Assembly: GCA_964344035.1 (NCBI GenBank)
Contig: CAYFLK010000048.1
Location: 1 to 32,997 of the forward strand
DNA length: 32,997 nt
Origin: UBA1014 sp964344035
GTDB taxonomy: Bacteria; SAR324; NAC60-12
Direction: 5' to 3'
The notes below the pieces were generated by a model, which searched no databases, was not told the DNA's origin, and worked only from the letters and a program-made list of their open reading frames with translations. How positions within the stretch are numbered: the first letter of the stretch is position 1; every line of letters begins with the position of its first letter. A program made the translations under genes and the position numbers. Below, piece by piece: positions 24,488 to 32,891 of this stretch.

Positions 24488-26221
24488 ATGCGCATATACC
24501 ACATTACCCAATTTTACTTTGCATTTATACTTCTGTTATGGATGCTCCTCTTTTGTCAGAAAATACAGGCAGCAGAACCAAGGAACGTCACAAAATGGGT
24601 CTCTTTCACGGCGACAAAAAACGACAGCATGCGAACCCGCTGGAACGGCAGACATCTGGAGGTACAGCTGCGTCCCCAGCGGGGTGAGGGGAAATTTCGT
24701 TTAGCCGACCGTGTGCTAAGCAAGGAATATCGCAGCCTTAAAACCATTCATAATTACAATGGGAAAAAGAAACTTCTGCGGGATCGTTTCCTCACTTTCC
24801 CCATCAGGGTTCTGCGTGGGTTCATTCGCGGGAAGGCATTACAAGCTATCTTTCCTAAAGACCGGGCCAGCGATAAAGGATGGCGGCATACTGTTTCCCA
24901 TTATTGGGAAACCACCACCCTGCTGGCCGGTCTGTTCGCCAAGCCCGGAATTTCCGCTGGGCATCTGACGAAACAGAACAAGCTCAAACGAAACGGGAAT
25001 CTTCTTCACAAAAACGACACGGTGTTGATTCCATGGAAATGGCTCAGCCCCGTATTGGAAATGCAGCCGGTGAGGATTAAACCTCCGCTGGCGCTTAAAC
25101 ACGACTCTTCCGGAAAAGCCTATGCGCAATACCGGATCAAGAAGGGAGAGACTATATACTCATCCGTGGTCATACGATTCACAGGACGAATGCTGCATGA
25201 TGAAGTGGACGAGATCGCTAAAACGCTGCAAAAACTGAACAATATTTCAAACGTTCACCGCATTCGTCCAAATCAACTGATACGCATACCCATCGCGCTG
25301 CTCAGCGAGGAGTACCTGGATCAGCAGGGTTCTGACGACAAGGGTGAGAAAAAACTGGTACAGCAAAAACCGGCAAAACCCAATCCACTATTCCAGGTGC
25401 ATGTCATCCTCGATGCAGGACACGGTGGTCGCGACCCCGGGGCAATTGCCGGCAGCCACAAACACGGCGACCGGATTTGTGAAGATGAAGTGGTATATGA
25501 CATAACCCAGCGGATGAGTCTGCTGCTGATGAAAAAGGGATTTATTGTACACCAGACTCTGGTAGATCCCAATCAACGCAAACCCACCGGACGTATTAGT
25601 AAACGCAATGACCGTGACGAATATGTGCTCGTCACTCCCAGGTACAACGTCCGCGATGCGCGGACCGGGGTCAACATGCGCGTCTACCTGATCAACCACA
25701 TCTATGAGAAACTTCGTCGGCAGAAAGTGCCGGAAGAGAACATCATTTTCGTCAGCGTCCACGGAGACGCCCTGCATCCTTCCCTGCGCGGGGCTATGGT
25801 TTATTATCCGGACCACCGCCTGAGACGTGACCGCTTTCGCCCGGGAGGCAGCGTGTATAGAAAACGAAAGGAATATAATTCAAAAATCCTGTTCAGTCCC
25901 CGTGATAACCTGCGTGCAAAGGAATTGAGCACTGCGCTGGGCAACACCATCATTTCATCGTTTCGCAAACTGAAGCTCCCCACGCACCAGGGGACCGCCG
26001 TTCGCGGCTACCTCTACCGCCGCGGAAAACGCACCCTGCCCGCGGTGCTGAGATACAGCAAGGTGAAGACATCGGTGCTGGTCGAGGTCGCCAACCTGAA
26101 CAATTCCTGGGATCGCAGAAACCTGATCAAATCAAAAGTGCGGCAAAGAATGGCTCTGGCCCTGTCCAATTCAATCCGGGATCATTACCGCCAATCGAGT
26201 TCACTGGTTGCTAAACGTTGA
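24488..26221 (+). CDS. Exported N-acetylmuramoyl-L-alanine amidase (Amidase_3, AmiC type) with LysM-like N-terminal region
   Basis: The 577-residue product begins with a signal peptide (hydrophobic core about residues 10-24, ending QAA). The N-terminal 280 residues contain a family-specific region shared with the preceding gene, including a LysM-like segment (YRIKKGETIYSSVV) that probably binds peptidoglycan. The C-terminal Amidase_3 domain starts at VILDAGHGGRDPGA near residue 305. Zinc ligands can be placed at H312, E332 and H425 (FVSVHGDA), and the catalytic Glu at E533 (VLVEVANLNN). It cleaves the bond between MurNAc and the peptide stem, usually at division or during wall turnover. A basic insertion near residues 440-475 may gate the site, as regulatory helices do in AmiB/AmiC; that is inference. 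No activator gene (EnvC/NlpD) is present. Confidence 0.87.
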   Translation: MRIYHITQFYFAFILLLWMLLFCQKIQAAEPRNVTKWVSFTATKNDSMRTRWNGRHLEVQLRPQRGEGKFRLADRVLSKEYRSLKTIHNYNGKKKLLRDRFLTFPIRVLRGFIRGKALQAIFPKDRASDKGWRHTVSHYWETTTLLAGLFAKPGISAGHLTKQNKLKRNGNLLHKNDTVLIPWKWLSPVLEMQPVRIKPPLALKHDSSGKAYAQYRIKKGETIYSSVVIRFTGRMLHDEVDEIAKTLQKLNNISNVHRIRPNQLIRIPIALLSEEYLDQQGSDDKGEKKLVQQKPAKPNPLFQVHVILDAGHGGRDPGAIAGSHKHGDRICEDEVVYDITQRMSLLLMKKGFIVHQTLVDPNQRKPTGRISKRNDRDEYVLVTPRYNVRDARTGVNMRVYLINHIYEKLRRQKVPEENIIFVSVHGDALHPSLRGAMVYYPDHRLRRDRFRPGGSVYRKRKEYNSKILFSPRDNLRAKELSTALGNTIISSFRKLKLPTHQGTAVRGYLYRRGKRTLPAVLRYSKVKTSVLVEVANLNNSWDRRNLIKSKVRQRMALALSNSIRDHYRQSSSLVAKR

Positions 26222-26383
26222 TCCCTCAAAAAAAGCGAAAATCGGCTGTTAACTGATTTTGGTTTCAGGTTTTGGTATGATGAATCCTGCCTATTTTGCA
26301 ATTTTCAGATTATTAATCGAGAGTGGATTAGAAGATGAACAGGTTTTTATGGATCAGCATGGGACATCCGATAGTTGTTTCAT

Positions 26384-26412
26384 CCAGTTTTATCCTGTTA
26401 TCCTGTCAAAAA
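26384..26412 (-). repeat. Copy 1 of a short dispersed GACAGGAT-type repeat
   Basis: On the minus strand this reads TTTTTGACAGGATAACAGGA followed by TAAAACTGG. It lies 25 bp upstream of the HAD gene. An opposite-orientation copy lies at 27671-27704. Shared features are TTTTTGACAGGAT, one or two further ACAGGAT units, and AAAACTG. Confidence 0.6.
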
Positions 26413-26437
26413 TCACAATTAATATTACCAACTTATA

Positions 26438-27037
26438 ATGAATTTTGTTTTTGATCTGGGCGGGGTGCTAATCGACTGGGACCCACGCTACCTGTACCGC
26501 AAACTGCTTCCGAACGAAGAAGAGGTGGAGCGGTTTCTCGCGCATATATGCACGCCGGAATGGAACGTTCAACAGGATGCAGGGCATCCGTTTGCTGACG
26601 GAATTGCGGAACTGGTGGAGATTCATCCACGGCACGAAAGCCTGATTCGTGCCTACCGGGAGCGATGGGAAGAGATGCTCGGTGGTTTGATCGAAGACAA
26701 TGTACTGCTACTGAAAAAATTGAAATCCATGGGCGCTCCGCTTTACGCATTGAGCAACTGGTCCGCGGAGACATTTCCCATCGCCGAAAAACGGTATGAT
26801 TTTCTGCGGTTATTTGACAAGCGTGTCATTTCCGGTGAAGTCGGATTGATCAAGCCCGATGTCCCAATATACTGGCATTTGCTCGAAACCAATGGGTTAA
26901 TAGCTGACGATACAGTATTTATCGACGATCGTTTGGAAAATGTCGAAACCGCTCAATCGCTTGGACTGCACGGAATCCACTTTGTCGACCCGGATCAACT
27001 ACGTAAGGAGCTGAATCGCTTCATTGCTTTGAACTGA
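26438..27037 (+). CDS. HAD-superfamily phosphatase (YihX-like)
   Basis: This 199-residue protein starts FVFDLGGVLIDWDP with nucleophile D6. The residue two positions later is Gly instead of the usual Asp, as in the YihX/haloacid dehalogenase-like branch (FDLGNV). Motif II is ALSNWS near residue 105, the motif III Lys is in GLIKPD, and motif IV is FIDDRLENVETA. The four-helix cap between motifs I and II marks subfamily IA. E. coli YihX acts on glucose-1-phosphate, but that activity cannot be assumed here. The ATG is preceded by A/T-rich sequence and a short repeat rather than a good Shine-Dalgarno. Confidence 0.83.
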   Translation: MNFVFDLGGVLIDWDPRYLYRKLLPNEEEVERFLAHICTPEWNVQQDAGHPFADGIAELVEIHPRHESLIRAYRERWEEMLGGLIEDNVLLLKKLKSMGAPLYALSNWSAETFPIAEKRYDFLRLFDKRVISGEVGLIKPDVPIYWHLLETNGLIADDTVFIDDRLENVETAQSLGLHGIHFVDPDQLRKELNRFIALN

Positions 27038-27211
27038 TAATAAGCTGTGAACAGTGTTCTGTGGGCGGAAGGTTTTGAACATCAAACCTAAACAACTTAC
27101 GCATTCCCAGATCTTTTCGCTTCATCTGAAACATCAACTAACCCAGGTTGGGTTGCTTCTTTTGACGGGGAATAAAATAATCCTGCATTCCCGCCATATC
27201 GACTGGTAATC

Positions 27212-27589
27212 ATGCGAAAACTGGTTGTTTTAAGTTGTGTTTTATTATCAGTTTCCGGGCTATTATTAGTCTATTCAGACTGGTTGCCGTGGGTCAAACA
27301 AAACACAGTGACGGCATTACTTCACATCTGGATCGGTTTTTTTTTCGTGGTCATTTTTCCCATGTATTCATGGGACCACATCCTCAGACACAGGAACCGT
27401 TTACACAAATGGTCCTGGGTTTCAACGACCGGAATCATACAACTGGCCGCCGCGCTGGGCTTGATCGGGTCCGGTATCGTGCTTCTGCTGTACGGTACTG
27501 ATACCCTGGCTTTACCGCGTGATCTGCACGAACTGCTGACCTACATCCTTGCCGTTTCATTAATTCTCCATTCATTTGCTCCCAAGTAG
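27212..27589 (+). CDS. Small four-helix membrane protein (DUF4405/cytochrome-b-like)
   Basis: The 125-residue product has four predicted membrane helices (about 4-22, 33-52, 70-95 and 106-122). Histidines sit at or near helix ends: H38, H56, H106 and H120. H106 and H120 are 14 apart, the spacing of heme-binding pairs in cytochrome b helices, and short loops connect the helices. The overall look matches DUF4405-type proteins, some of which are thought to bind heme. Heme binding here is inference from His placement only. No redox partner gene is adjacent; citramalate synthase follows after 186 bp. The gene lies between the two inverted short repeats. Confidence 0.6.
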   Translation: MRKLVVLSCVLLSVSGLLLVYSDWLPWVKQNTVTALLHIWIGFFFVVIFPMYSWDHILRHRNRLHKWSWVSTTGIIQLAAALGLIGSGIVLLLYGTDTLALPRDLHELLTYILAVSLILHSFAPK

Positions 27590-27596
27590 GGTTTCA

Positions 27597-27670
27597 TCCC
27601 TGACAAAAAGGGGATAAAAAATAACCGCACTTTCTTTTCAAAAAAAAAATCGACAGGGACCGTTTTTTTT
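27597..27670 (+). terminator. Possible terminator after the small membrane protein gene
   Basis: TCCCTG (27597-27602) can pair with CAGGGA (27654-27659), followed closely by a run of eight T (27663-27670). The loop is about 51 nt and A/T-rich, and a competing hairpin ATCCC/GGGAT exists at its left end. The T-run is the main support. Confidence 0.28.
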
Positions 27671-27704
27671 GACAGGATTACAGGATTGACAGGATATAAA
27701 ACTG
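27671..27704 (+). repeat. Copy 2 of a short dispersed GACAGGAT-type repeat
   Basis: Three ACAGGAT units in tandem (starting GACAGGATTACAGGATTGAC) are followed by AGGAT and AAAACTG. This is the opposite-orientation counterpart of the copy at 26384-26412. I recall GACAGGAT-type intergenic repeats in other environmental genomes, unverified. It lies 72 bp upstream of citramalate synthase. Confidence 0.6.
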
Positions 27705-27775
27705 CAAATGCAAGGTGGATCCCTGAAAATTCCATTAATCCTCTGCCTGTCACAATATTCTAAAGACACAACATC

Positions 27776-29344
27776 ATGAGTTTTGAAACAGCGACAATTG
27801 AACTGATGGACACCACCCTCAGAGATGGAGAACAGACCCAGGGTGTTTCATTTACTCCGCCGGAGAAAACCAACCTGGCAAAAGCAATGCTGCAGAAGCT
27901 GAAAGTGGACCGCCTCGAAATAGCCTCCGCAAGGGTTTCTGCGGGAGAACTCAATAGCGTACAACGCACCACTTCCTGGGCCGCTGAGGTGGGACTCATT
28001 GATAAAATCGAGGTGCTCGGATTCATCGATCACAAACGAAGCGTCGACTGGATCCTCGAAGCCGGGGGCAGGGTGATGAACCTGCTCACCAAGGGCAGCG
28101 AAAATCATTGCCGAAACCAGCTGCGTAAGACGCTGCAAGAACATGCAGCGGATATTCGAAAAACTGTGGGTTATGCACGAACCCAAGGAGTGAGCGTCAA
28201 TGTATATTTCGAGGATTGGTCCAACGGGTATCGAGATAACCCGGAGTACGTTTACGGATTGACGGAAGCACTCAGCGAAGAAGGAATCGAACGTTTCATG
28301 CTTCCGGACACGTTGGGAGTGATGTCTCCGACCCAGGTTTTTGACAGCCTGAGCGACATGCAGGAACGGTTTCCTTGGGCCTCATTCGATTTCCACCCAC
28401 ACAACGATTATGGACTTGCTGTCGCTAACGCTCTGTTTGCGGTGAAAGCGGGAATTCGCTGCATCCATGTGACCATGAACTGCCTCGGAGAACGCGCTGG
28501 TAACGCCTCGCTTGCGGAAGTTGCCGTGGTGCTGAAAGACCAGTTGGGAGTGAAACTGTCCATTGATGAATCGAACCTCGCCCCGATAACAGAAATGGTG
28601 GAAAATTTTTCCGGGAACCGCATCGCCTGCAATACCCCCATTGTTGGGGAAAACGTCTTTACACAAACCAGTGGGATTCACGCAGACGGGGACAAGAAAG
28701 GGAACCTGTACTACAACCCGATTTTTCCTGAACGATTCGGCAGGAAACGCAGTTACGCCCTCGGCAAGATGAGCGGCAAGGCATCGTTGGTGAAAAACCT
28801 GGAGCAACTGGGCATTCAGCTTGCCGAGGAAAACCTGCAGAAGGTGCTGCGCCGGGTGGTTGAACTGGGAGATTCAAAAAAGACCATCACAATGGCGGAC
28901 CTCCCGTTCATTATCACCGATGTGCTGGAATCAAATGAAATCCAGCGCATCCAGCTGCTGAACTGCTCCATTTCCAGCGGGCTGAATCTGAAAGCGGTTG
29001 CCACAGTACGGATCAAGTTCGACGACAAGGAACACAATGAAGCCGGCAGCGGCAACGGCGGTTATGATGCGTTCATGAGCGCGATCAAGAAGATCCTCAA
29101 ACGACATCACATGCAGTGCCCGCGCCTTGTGGACTACCAGATCCGTATTCCACGCGGAGGAAAAACGGACGCCCTCACCGAGTCGATCATCACCTGGGAC
29201 GTGCAAGGCAGGCGAGTGCAGACAGTCGGCATCGATCCGGACCAGGTGATGGCAGCGGTGCGCGCGACCCTGAAAATGCTCAATCTGCAACTGATGCAGG
29301 AGGAATCCGGTTCGGAAGATGAACCCGGAGAATCCGCGGCCTGA
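27776..29344 (+). CDS. cimA: (R)-citramalate synthase, Leptospira type
   Basis: This 522-residue enzyme condenses pyruvate and acetyl-CoA to (R)-citramalate, the first step of the threonine-independent isoleucine route. It has the DRE-TIM barrel signature DTTLRDGEQTQG and ends with a LeuA-type regulatory domain (from about residue 395). Residue by residue it keeps the numbering I recall for Leptospira interrogans citramalate synthase: catalytic/metal R16, D17, E146, H207 and H209, and the pocket residues L81, L104 and Y144 that favour pyruvate over 2-oxoisovalerate. Long stretches such as DVFTQT-type VFTQTSGIHADGDKKGNLY and ERFGRKRSYALGKMSGKAS also match. That makes citramalate synthase much likelier than isopropylmalate synthase. 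The C-terminal domain probably gives isoleucine feedback inhibition. No leuCD or leuB is nearby. The ATG follows a 186-bp gap without a visible leader peptide. Confidence 0.88.
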   Translation: MSFETATIELMDTTLRDGEQTQGVSFTPPEKTNLAKAMLQKLKVDRLEIASARVSAGELNSVQRTTSWAAEVGLIDKIEVLGFIDHKRSVDWILEAGGRVMNLLTKGSENHCRNQLRKTLQEHAADIRKTVGYARTQGVSVNVYFEDWSNGYRDNPEYVYGLTEALSEEGIERFMLPDTLGVMSPTQVFDSLSDMQERFPWASFDFHPHNDYGLAVANALFAVKAGIRCIHVTMNCLGERAGNASLAEVAVVLKDQLGVKLSIDESNLAPITEMVENFSGNRIACNTPIVGENVFTQTSGIHADGDKKGNLYYNPIFPERFGRKRSYALGKMSGKASLVKNLEQLGIQLAEENLQKVLRRVVELGDSKKTITMADLPFIITDVLESNEIQRIQLLNCSISSGLNLKAVATVRIKFDDKEHNEAGSGNGGYDAFMSAIKKILKRHHMQCPRLVDYQIRIPRGGKTDALTESIITWDVQGRRVQTVGIDPDQVMAAVRATLKMLNLQLMQEESGSEDEPGESAA

Positions 29345-29571
29345 GAGGGAAAACAGGCTCAGCCCGCGGCATGACAGGCTCATTTCAACCTGATTAGTCG
29401 CTCTCTTCCTGGATGGGGCCTCAATACCCGTTTCCATTAATGCAGCAGGGCTTTGCAGTTGAAAACCGGTACCAGCGTTAAAGGGCACCAAAATAGGTTT
29501 TGTGGCGCAACCTGTGATGAAAACATTTACACCTGCCACTCCAGACAGTTGACTGTTCCCTTGAAACGCAG
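29345..29571. other. 227-bp gap with a 9-bp direct repeat
   Basis: The gap separates citramalate synthase from the NadD/PncC-like fusion gene. ACAGGCTCA occurs at 29353-29361 and 29374-29382, a 21-nt period. A short hairpin AGGTT/AACCT lies further right. I see no firm promoter or terminator. Confidence 0.3.
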
Positions 29572-30933
29572 ATGGCCGGACAGTTAATCAATCCCATCGC
29601 AAATACCGTCTTTTTCCCCCTCACCGCAAACCCCGCGGGATATCATCACCTGCTTCTTGCGGAATGTGCGCTGAGGCAGGTCCCGGATGCGTGGAAAGTG
29701 GTTTTTCTCCTTTCCAACGGTCGGCATCCGGATCCTTTGAAACACCAGGGAATCCCTGACGCTGAAATCCGTCTCATGTTGTTCAAGCAGACACTTGAAG
29801 ATTTCAACAATCCCCAAACCTCATACCCGGGCAAACTTGCTCTCGAATCCGGCAGCCCTTTGAAAATGACGAAGGGGAAATGGGAGATTTCAACCATCGA
29901 GTTCAGACAACAACGTCCGGTCCGGCTGGCGGAACATATCCTCCGCATTCGGGACAAAAAAGACGATGCAGATTCCAGCGCAGGTCCGGATACCGAGGCA
30001 AATAAAACCTCACAGAGGGTGCGGCTGCTGACCGGTGCGGACCTTCTCTTTCGCATGCTGGACCCTAGGATATTCACCGACTCGGACCTGAGTACAATTG
30101 CACGGTACAGTATGCTTTTGTGCGCCCCCCGTGGTGACTGTACCATCGATGAAACCCTCTCACAGATCAGAGAGAATCGAGGGGTTGACTTGCTGGTCCG
30201 CACTCTTGATACCTCTTGCCTTCCGCAAAACTTGAGCGTGCTTTTCAAACTCTCCTCCACCATCATCCGCCGCGCGGTCCAGGCCGGGGAGACGCTGCAG
30301 AGTTTTATGCCTGAATCGGCGGCAAAGCTGATCGCCATGCAGAAACTCTATCTCAATGAAACGGTATCCGGTCAGCTGAACGAATGGCAGCAGCGCTGCG
30401 CGGAACTGGAAAAACGGTTGGACAAAGCGTCTCATGATCTACTGAAACTGCTGGACCGCTTTCAGCAAAACGGGTATCCGCATTCGCTCTGCCTGGTGGA
30501 AACGGGAGGGAGGATAGCATCGGCCTTATCCGCTGTCCCTGGTGCGTCCCGTCATTTCGTGCAGGGACTTGTTCCCTACGGTCGGGAAGCCCAACAGCAA
30601 TTGCTGGAAGATTCACCCGATCAACCTCCCGCGGTGAGCAGAAATAGAGCGCTAGCTCTCTCCGTTGCCGGAAGCAAACGTTCCGGAGCGGACTGGACCC
30701 TTGCTGAAACCGGCATGGCTGGTCCGCTTTCCCCAAAACGGCACAGCCGCAAAAACGGGTGCTGTTATGTTGCCCTTTGCGCAAAGACAGAACCCGGACC
30801 TCAAAACGGCACTGACTTGCTTTTCTCTCATCAATTCGAGTGCAATCCTTTTTTCAGCAAAAAAGAACACCAGTTGCGGTTTGCACTCCATGCGCTTGAG
30901 TGGACAATTCAAAAGCTGGGGCCCACGCCTTAG
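29572..30933 (+). CDS. Fusion of a NadD-like nucleotidyltransferase domain and a PncC/CinA-C-like domain, with altered motifs
   Basis: The 453-residue protein has two parts. Residues 1 to about 250 resemble NadD/NMN adenylyltransferases: an opening strand VFFPLTANPAGYHHLLLAE, LLTGADLLFRMLDPR, and the closing SSTIIRR (228-234) with LQSFMPESAAKLI. The usual HxGH motif reads GYHH (23-26). A helical linker (about 265-300) leads to a CinA C-terminal/PncC-type domain (about 300-450): VPGASRHFVQGLVPYGREAQQQLL, LAETGMAGP (377-385) and a final helix. Its AESCTGG motif reads VETGG (309-313), so the Ser-Cys pair is missing. NadD makes deamido-NAD and PncC deamidates NMN, so the fusion points to pyridine-nucleotide metabolism. 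Both active sites look altered, so activity is doubtful. It could be a divergent enzyme or a nucleotide sensor. Confidence 0.72.
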   Translation: MAGQLINPIANTVFFPLTANPAGYHHLLLAECALRQVPDAWKVVFLLSNGRHPDPLKHQGIPDAEIRLMLFKQTLEDFNNPQTSYPGKLALESGSPLKMTKGKWEISTIEFRQQRPVRLAEHILRIRDKKDDADSSAGPDTEANKTSQRVRLLTGADLLFRMLDPRIFTDSDLSTIARYSMLLCAPRGDCTIDETLSQIRENRGVDLLVRTLDTSCLPQNLSVLFKLSSTIIRRAVQAGETLQSFMPESAAKLIAMQKLYLNETVSGQLNEWQQRCAELEKRLDKASHDLLKLLDRFQQNGYPHSLCLVETGGRIASALSAVPGASRHFVQGLVPYGREAQQQLLEDSPDQPPAVSRNRALALSVAGSKRSGADWTLAETGMAGPLSPKRHSRKNGCCYVALCAKTEPGPQNGTDLLFSHQFECNPFFSKKEHQLRFALHALEWTIQKLGPTP

Positions 30934-31097
30934 CAAGTGATTTGAGATTTGCGGTAAGTCTGAGGCATGAGCCTGGAGTTAGGTTCCTGAATACTGTTTA
31001 AATCCAAACATGAATACAGCCAATAATGGGCTTCTTGATCTTAGCATAATTAACAGGCATCATTTAAGGTCCCTCATCACATTCTTGCTCACATCGA

Positions 31098-32891
31098 ATG
31101 ACAGGCTTTTCAGCAAATTCCCCTCGTCGGCAAACCCGTCTTGTTCGTGCAGGTCAGCTTGGAATCGGAGGGGGCGAGCCGATCCGTATTCAGTCCATGC
31201 TCACTTCCGTGACAACGGATATTTACGCTGTAATTCGCGAAATAGAGAATCTCAATCGGTTAGGCTGCGAATTGATCCGTATCACTATCCCCAACCGCAA
31301 AGCCCTGGACAGCGTTCCGGAAATACGCCGCCTTATGCGCTTGCGAGGAATATCCATTCCCCTAGTCGCTGACATTCATTTCAATCCGCAATTGGCAGTC
31401 GATGCTTGTGAATCTTTTGAAAAAGTGCGGATCAATCCGGGTAATTATGCGGACAGGAAAAAATTCGAAATCAGGGAATATTCCACTGCTCAATATGCTG
31501 AGGAACTGGAACGGCTCGAAGAAAAACTGCTCCCGTTGATCACGCAGCTCAAACGCTATCAGCGAACACTGAGGATCGGGACCAATCACGGATCGCTGTC
31601 CGACCGGGTGATGAACCGCTACGGAGACACCCCGGAAGGGATGGTGCAGTCCGTGCTTGAATTCCTGCGCATCATGCGCAGCCACGATTTCCATGACATT
31701 GTGCTGTCGATGAAATCGTCAAATCCACTTTTGATGATGCAGGCCTACCGTTTGCTGGTCCACCGTATGGATGAGGAAAACATGGATTACCCGCTGCACC
31801 TCGGCGTCACTGAAGCGGGAAACGGACTGGAAGGACGCATCAAAAGCGCGGTGGGAATCGGCGGACTGCTTTGCGAGGGACTGGGAGACACAATCCGGGT
31901 TTCCCTAACCGAACCGGCGGAAAACGAGATCCCCGCCGCCCGTGCGATCCTGAAAGGCGCGGAGGCATACTTGAGAGCCGCCGTGAGGGACCGGGAAACT
32001 GGTTCTTCCATGCACTCAAAACTGAGTAGACCAGCCAATACCGAACGTGTTGAACTGGGGTCATGTGCGGTAGGAGGCAATGAACCATTCAGGTTACTGG
32101 GAATTGGAGACGTTTCTGCTCTATGCCACTCGGATGATGGATTCGACGCAATCCTGGAACCTGATGCATTGGAAGATTCCGGAACATTGTTTCTGATGGA
32201 AGAAAAAGATTTTGATGAATTCGAAAAAGGCGCCGCGGTTCCGGAACAGAATTCCCGATTGATTCTCCTCGGCTCCCCGCACCCCCTTGCGGACGAAGGT
32301 AGATTACTATCAGGTTTGAAGGATAGCGGTTTGTCGCCTCCATGCGGGTACATACTTCCATCTCTTACCGAACATGCATCTGAAACAGCAAATGAACAAC
32401 AAACGAATAAGCACGAAATTAATTTTGCTTTTGCCGCCGGGTTGGCCGCGGAACTGGGCGAGTTGATCGCCAACGGGGCGTTGCAGTGCCTGGTTTGTCC
32501 GACAAGCAGCACGAAAAGCCCGGAAGCGGAGTTTGCTCGCATCCTGCTTCAGAGTACGAGAACCAGATTGTACCACGCGGATTTCATTTCCTGTCCATCC
32601 TGCGGGAGGACTTTTTTTGATCTGCAGACTGTCAGCAATGTAGTCAAGCAAAAAACCGCACATCTGAAAGGGGTCAAAGTAGCTGTGATGGGCTGCATCG
32701 TAAACGGTCCTGGTGAAATGGCGGATGCCGATTTCGGCTATGTCGGCGCTGGTCCGGGAACAGTGCATCTCTACCACGGACAAAAATGCGTGGAAAGAAA
32801 CATCCCAAGCGGCAAGGCCGTGGAACGGCTGCTGGCGCTGATCCGGAAACATGGCGCCTGGATTGAACCCGGAGGATCTAAAGCCGCATGA
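31098..32891 (+). CDS. ispG: 4-hydroxy-3-methylbut-2-en-1-yl diphosphate synthase, long form (IspG/GcpE)
   Basis: This 597-residue enzyme converts MEcPP to HMBPP in the MEP isoprenoid pathway using a [4Fe-4S] cluster. The N-terminal TIM barrel starts at RAGQLGIGGGEPIRIQSML and carries LVADIHFNP, KVRINPGNY, RIGTNHGSLSDRVM and LGVTEAGNG. The C-terminal domain has FISCPSCGRTFFDLQ with C499 and C502, MGCIVNGPGEMADADFGY with C533, and E540, spaced like the E. coli ligands. Between them an extra domain of about 180 residues (roughly 305-485) identifies the long form found in plants, Chlamydiae, Bacteroidota and some spirochaetes; E. coli IspG is only about 370. The insert looks shorter and more acidic than the plant one. 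No Shine-Dalgarno is evident at the ATG. No other MEP gene is in the window. Confidence 0.92.
   Translation: MTGFSANSPRRQTRLVRAGQLGIGGGEPIRIQSMLTSVTTDIYAVIREIENLNRLGCELIRITIPNRKALDSVPEIRRLMRLRGISIPLVADIHFNPQLAVDACESFEKVRINPGNYADRKKFEIREYSTAQYAEELERLEEKLLPLITQLKRYQRTLRIGTNHGSLSDRVMNRYGDTPEGMVQSVLEFLRIMRSHDFHDIVLSMKSSNPLLMMQAYRLLVHRMDEENMDYPLHLGVTEAGNGLEGRIKSAVGIGGLLCEGLGDTIRVSLTEPAENEIPAARAILKGAEAYLRAAVRDRETGSSMHSKLSRPANTERVELGSCAVGGNEPFRLLGIGDVSALCHSDDGFDAILEPDALEDSGTLFLMEEKDFDEFEKGAAVPEQNSRLILLGSPHPLADEGRLLSGLKDSGLSPPCGYILPSLTEHASETANEQQTNKHEINFAFAAGLAAELGELIANGALQCLVCPTSSTKSPEAEFARILLQSTRTRLYHADFISCPSCGRTFFDLQTVSNVVKQKTAHLKGVKVAVMGCIVNGPGEMADADFGYVGAGPGTVHLYHGQKCVERNIPSGKAVERLLALIRKHGAWIEPGGSKAA

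Noticed and set aside
31787..32542. A 251-codon minus-strand reading frame inside ispG
   Set aside because: It is an antisense shadow; its Ser/Pro-rich peptide has no recognisable fold, while the + strand frame has full IspG motifs.
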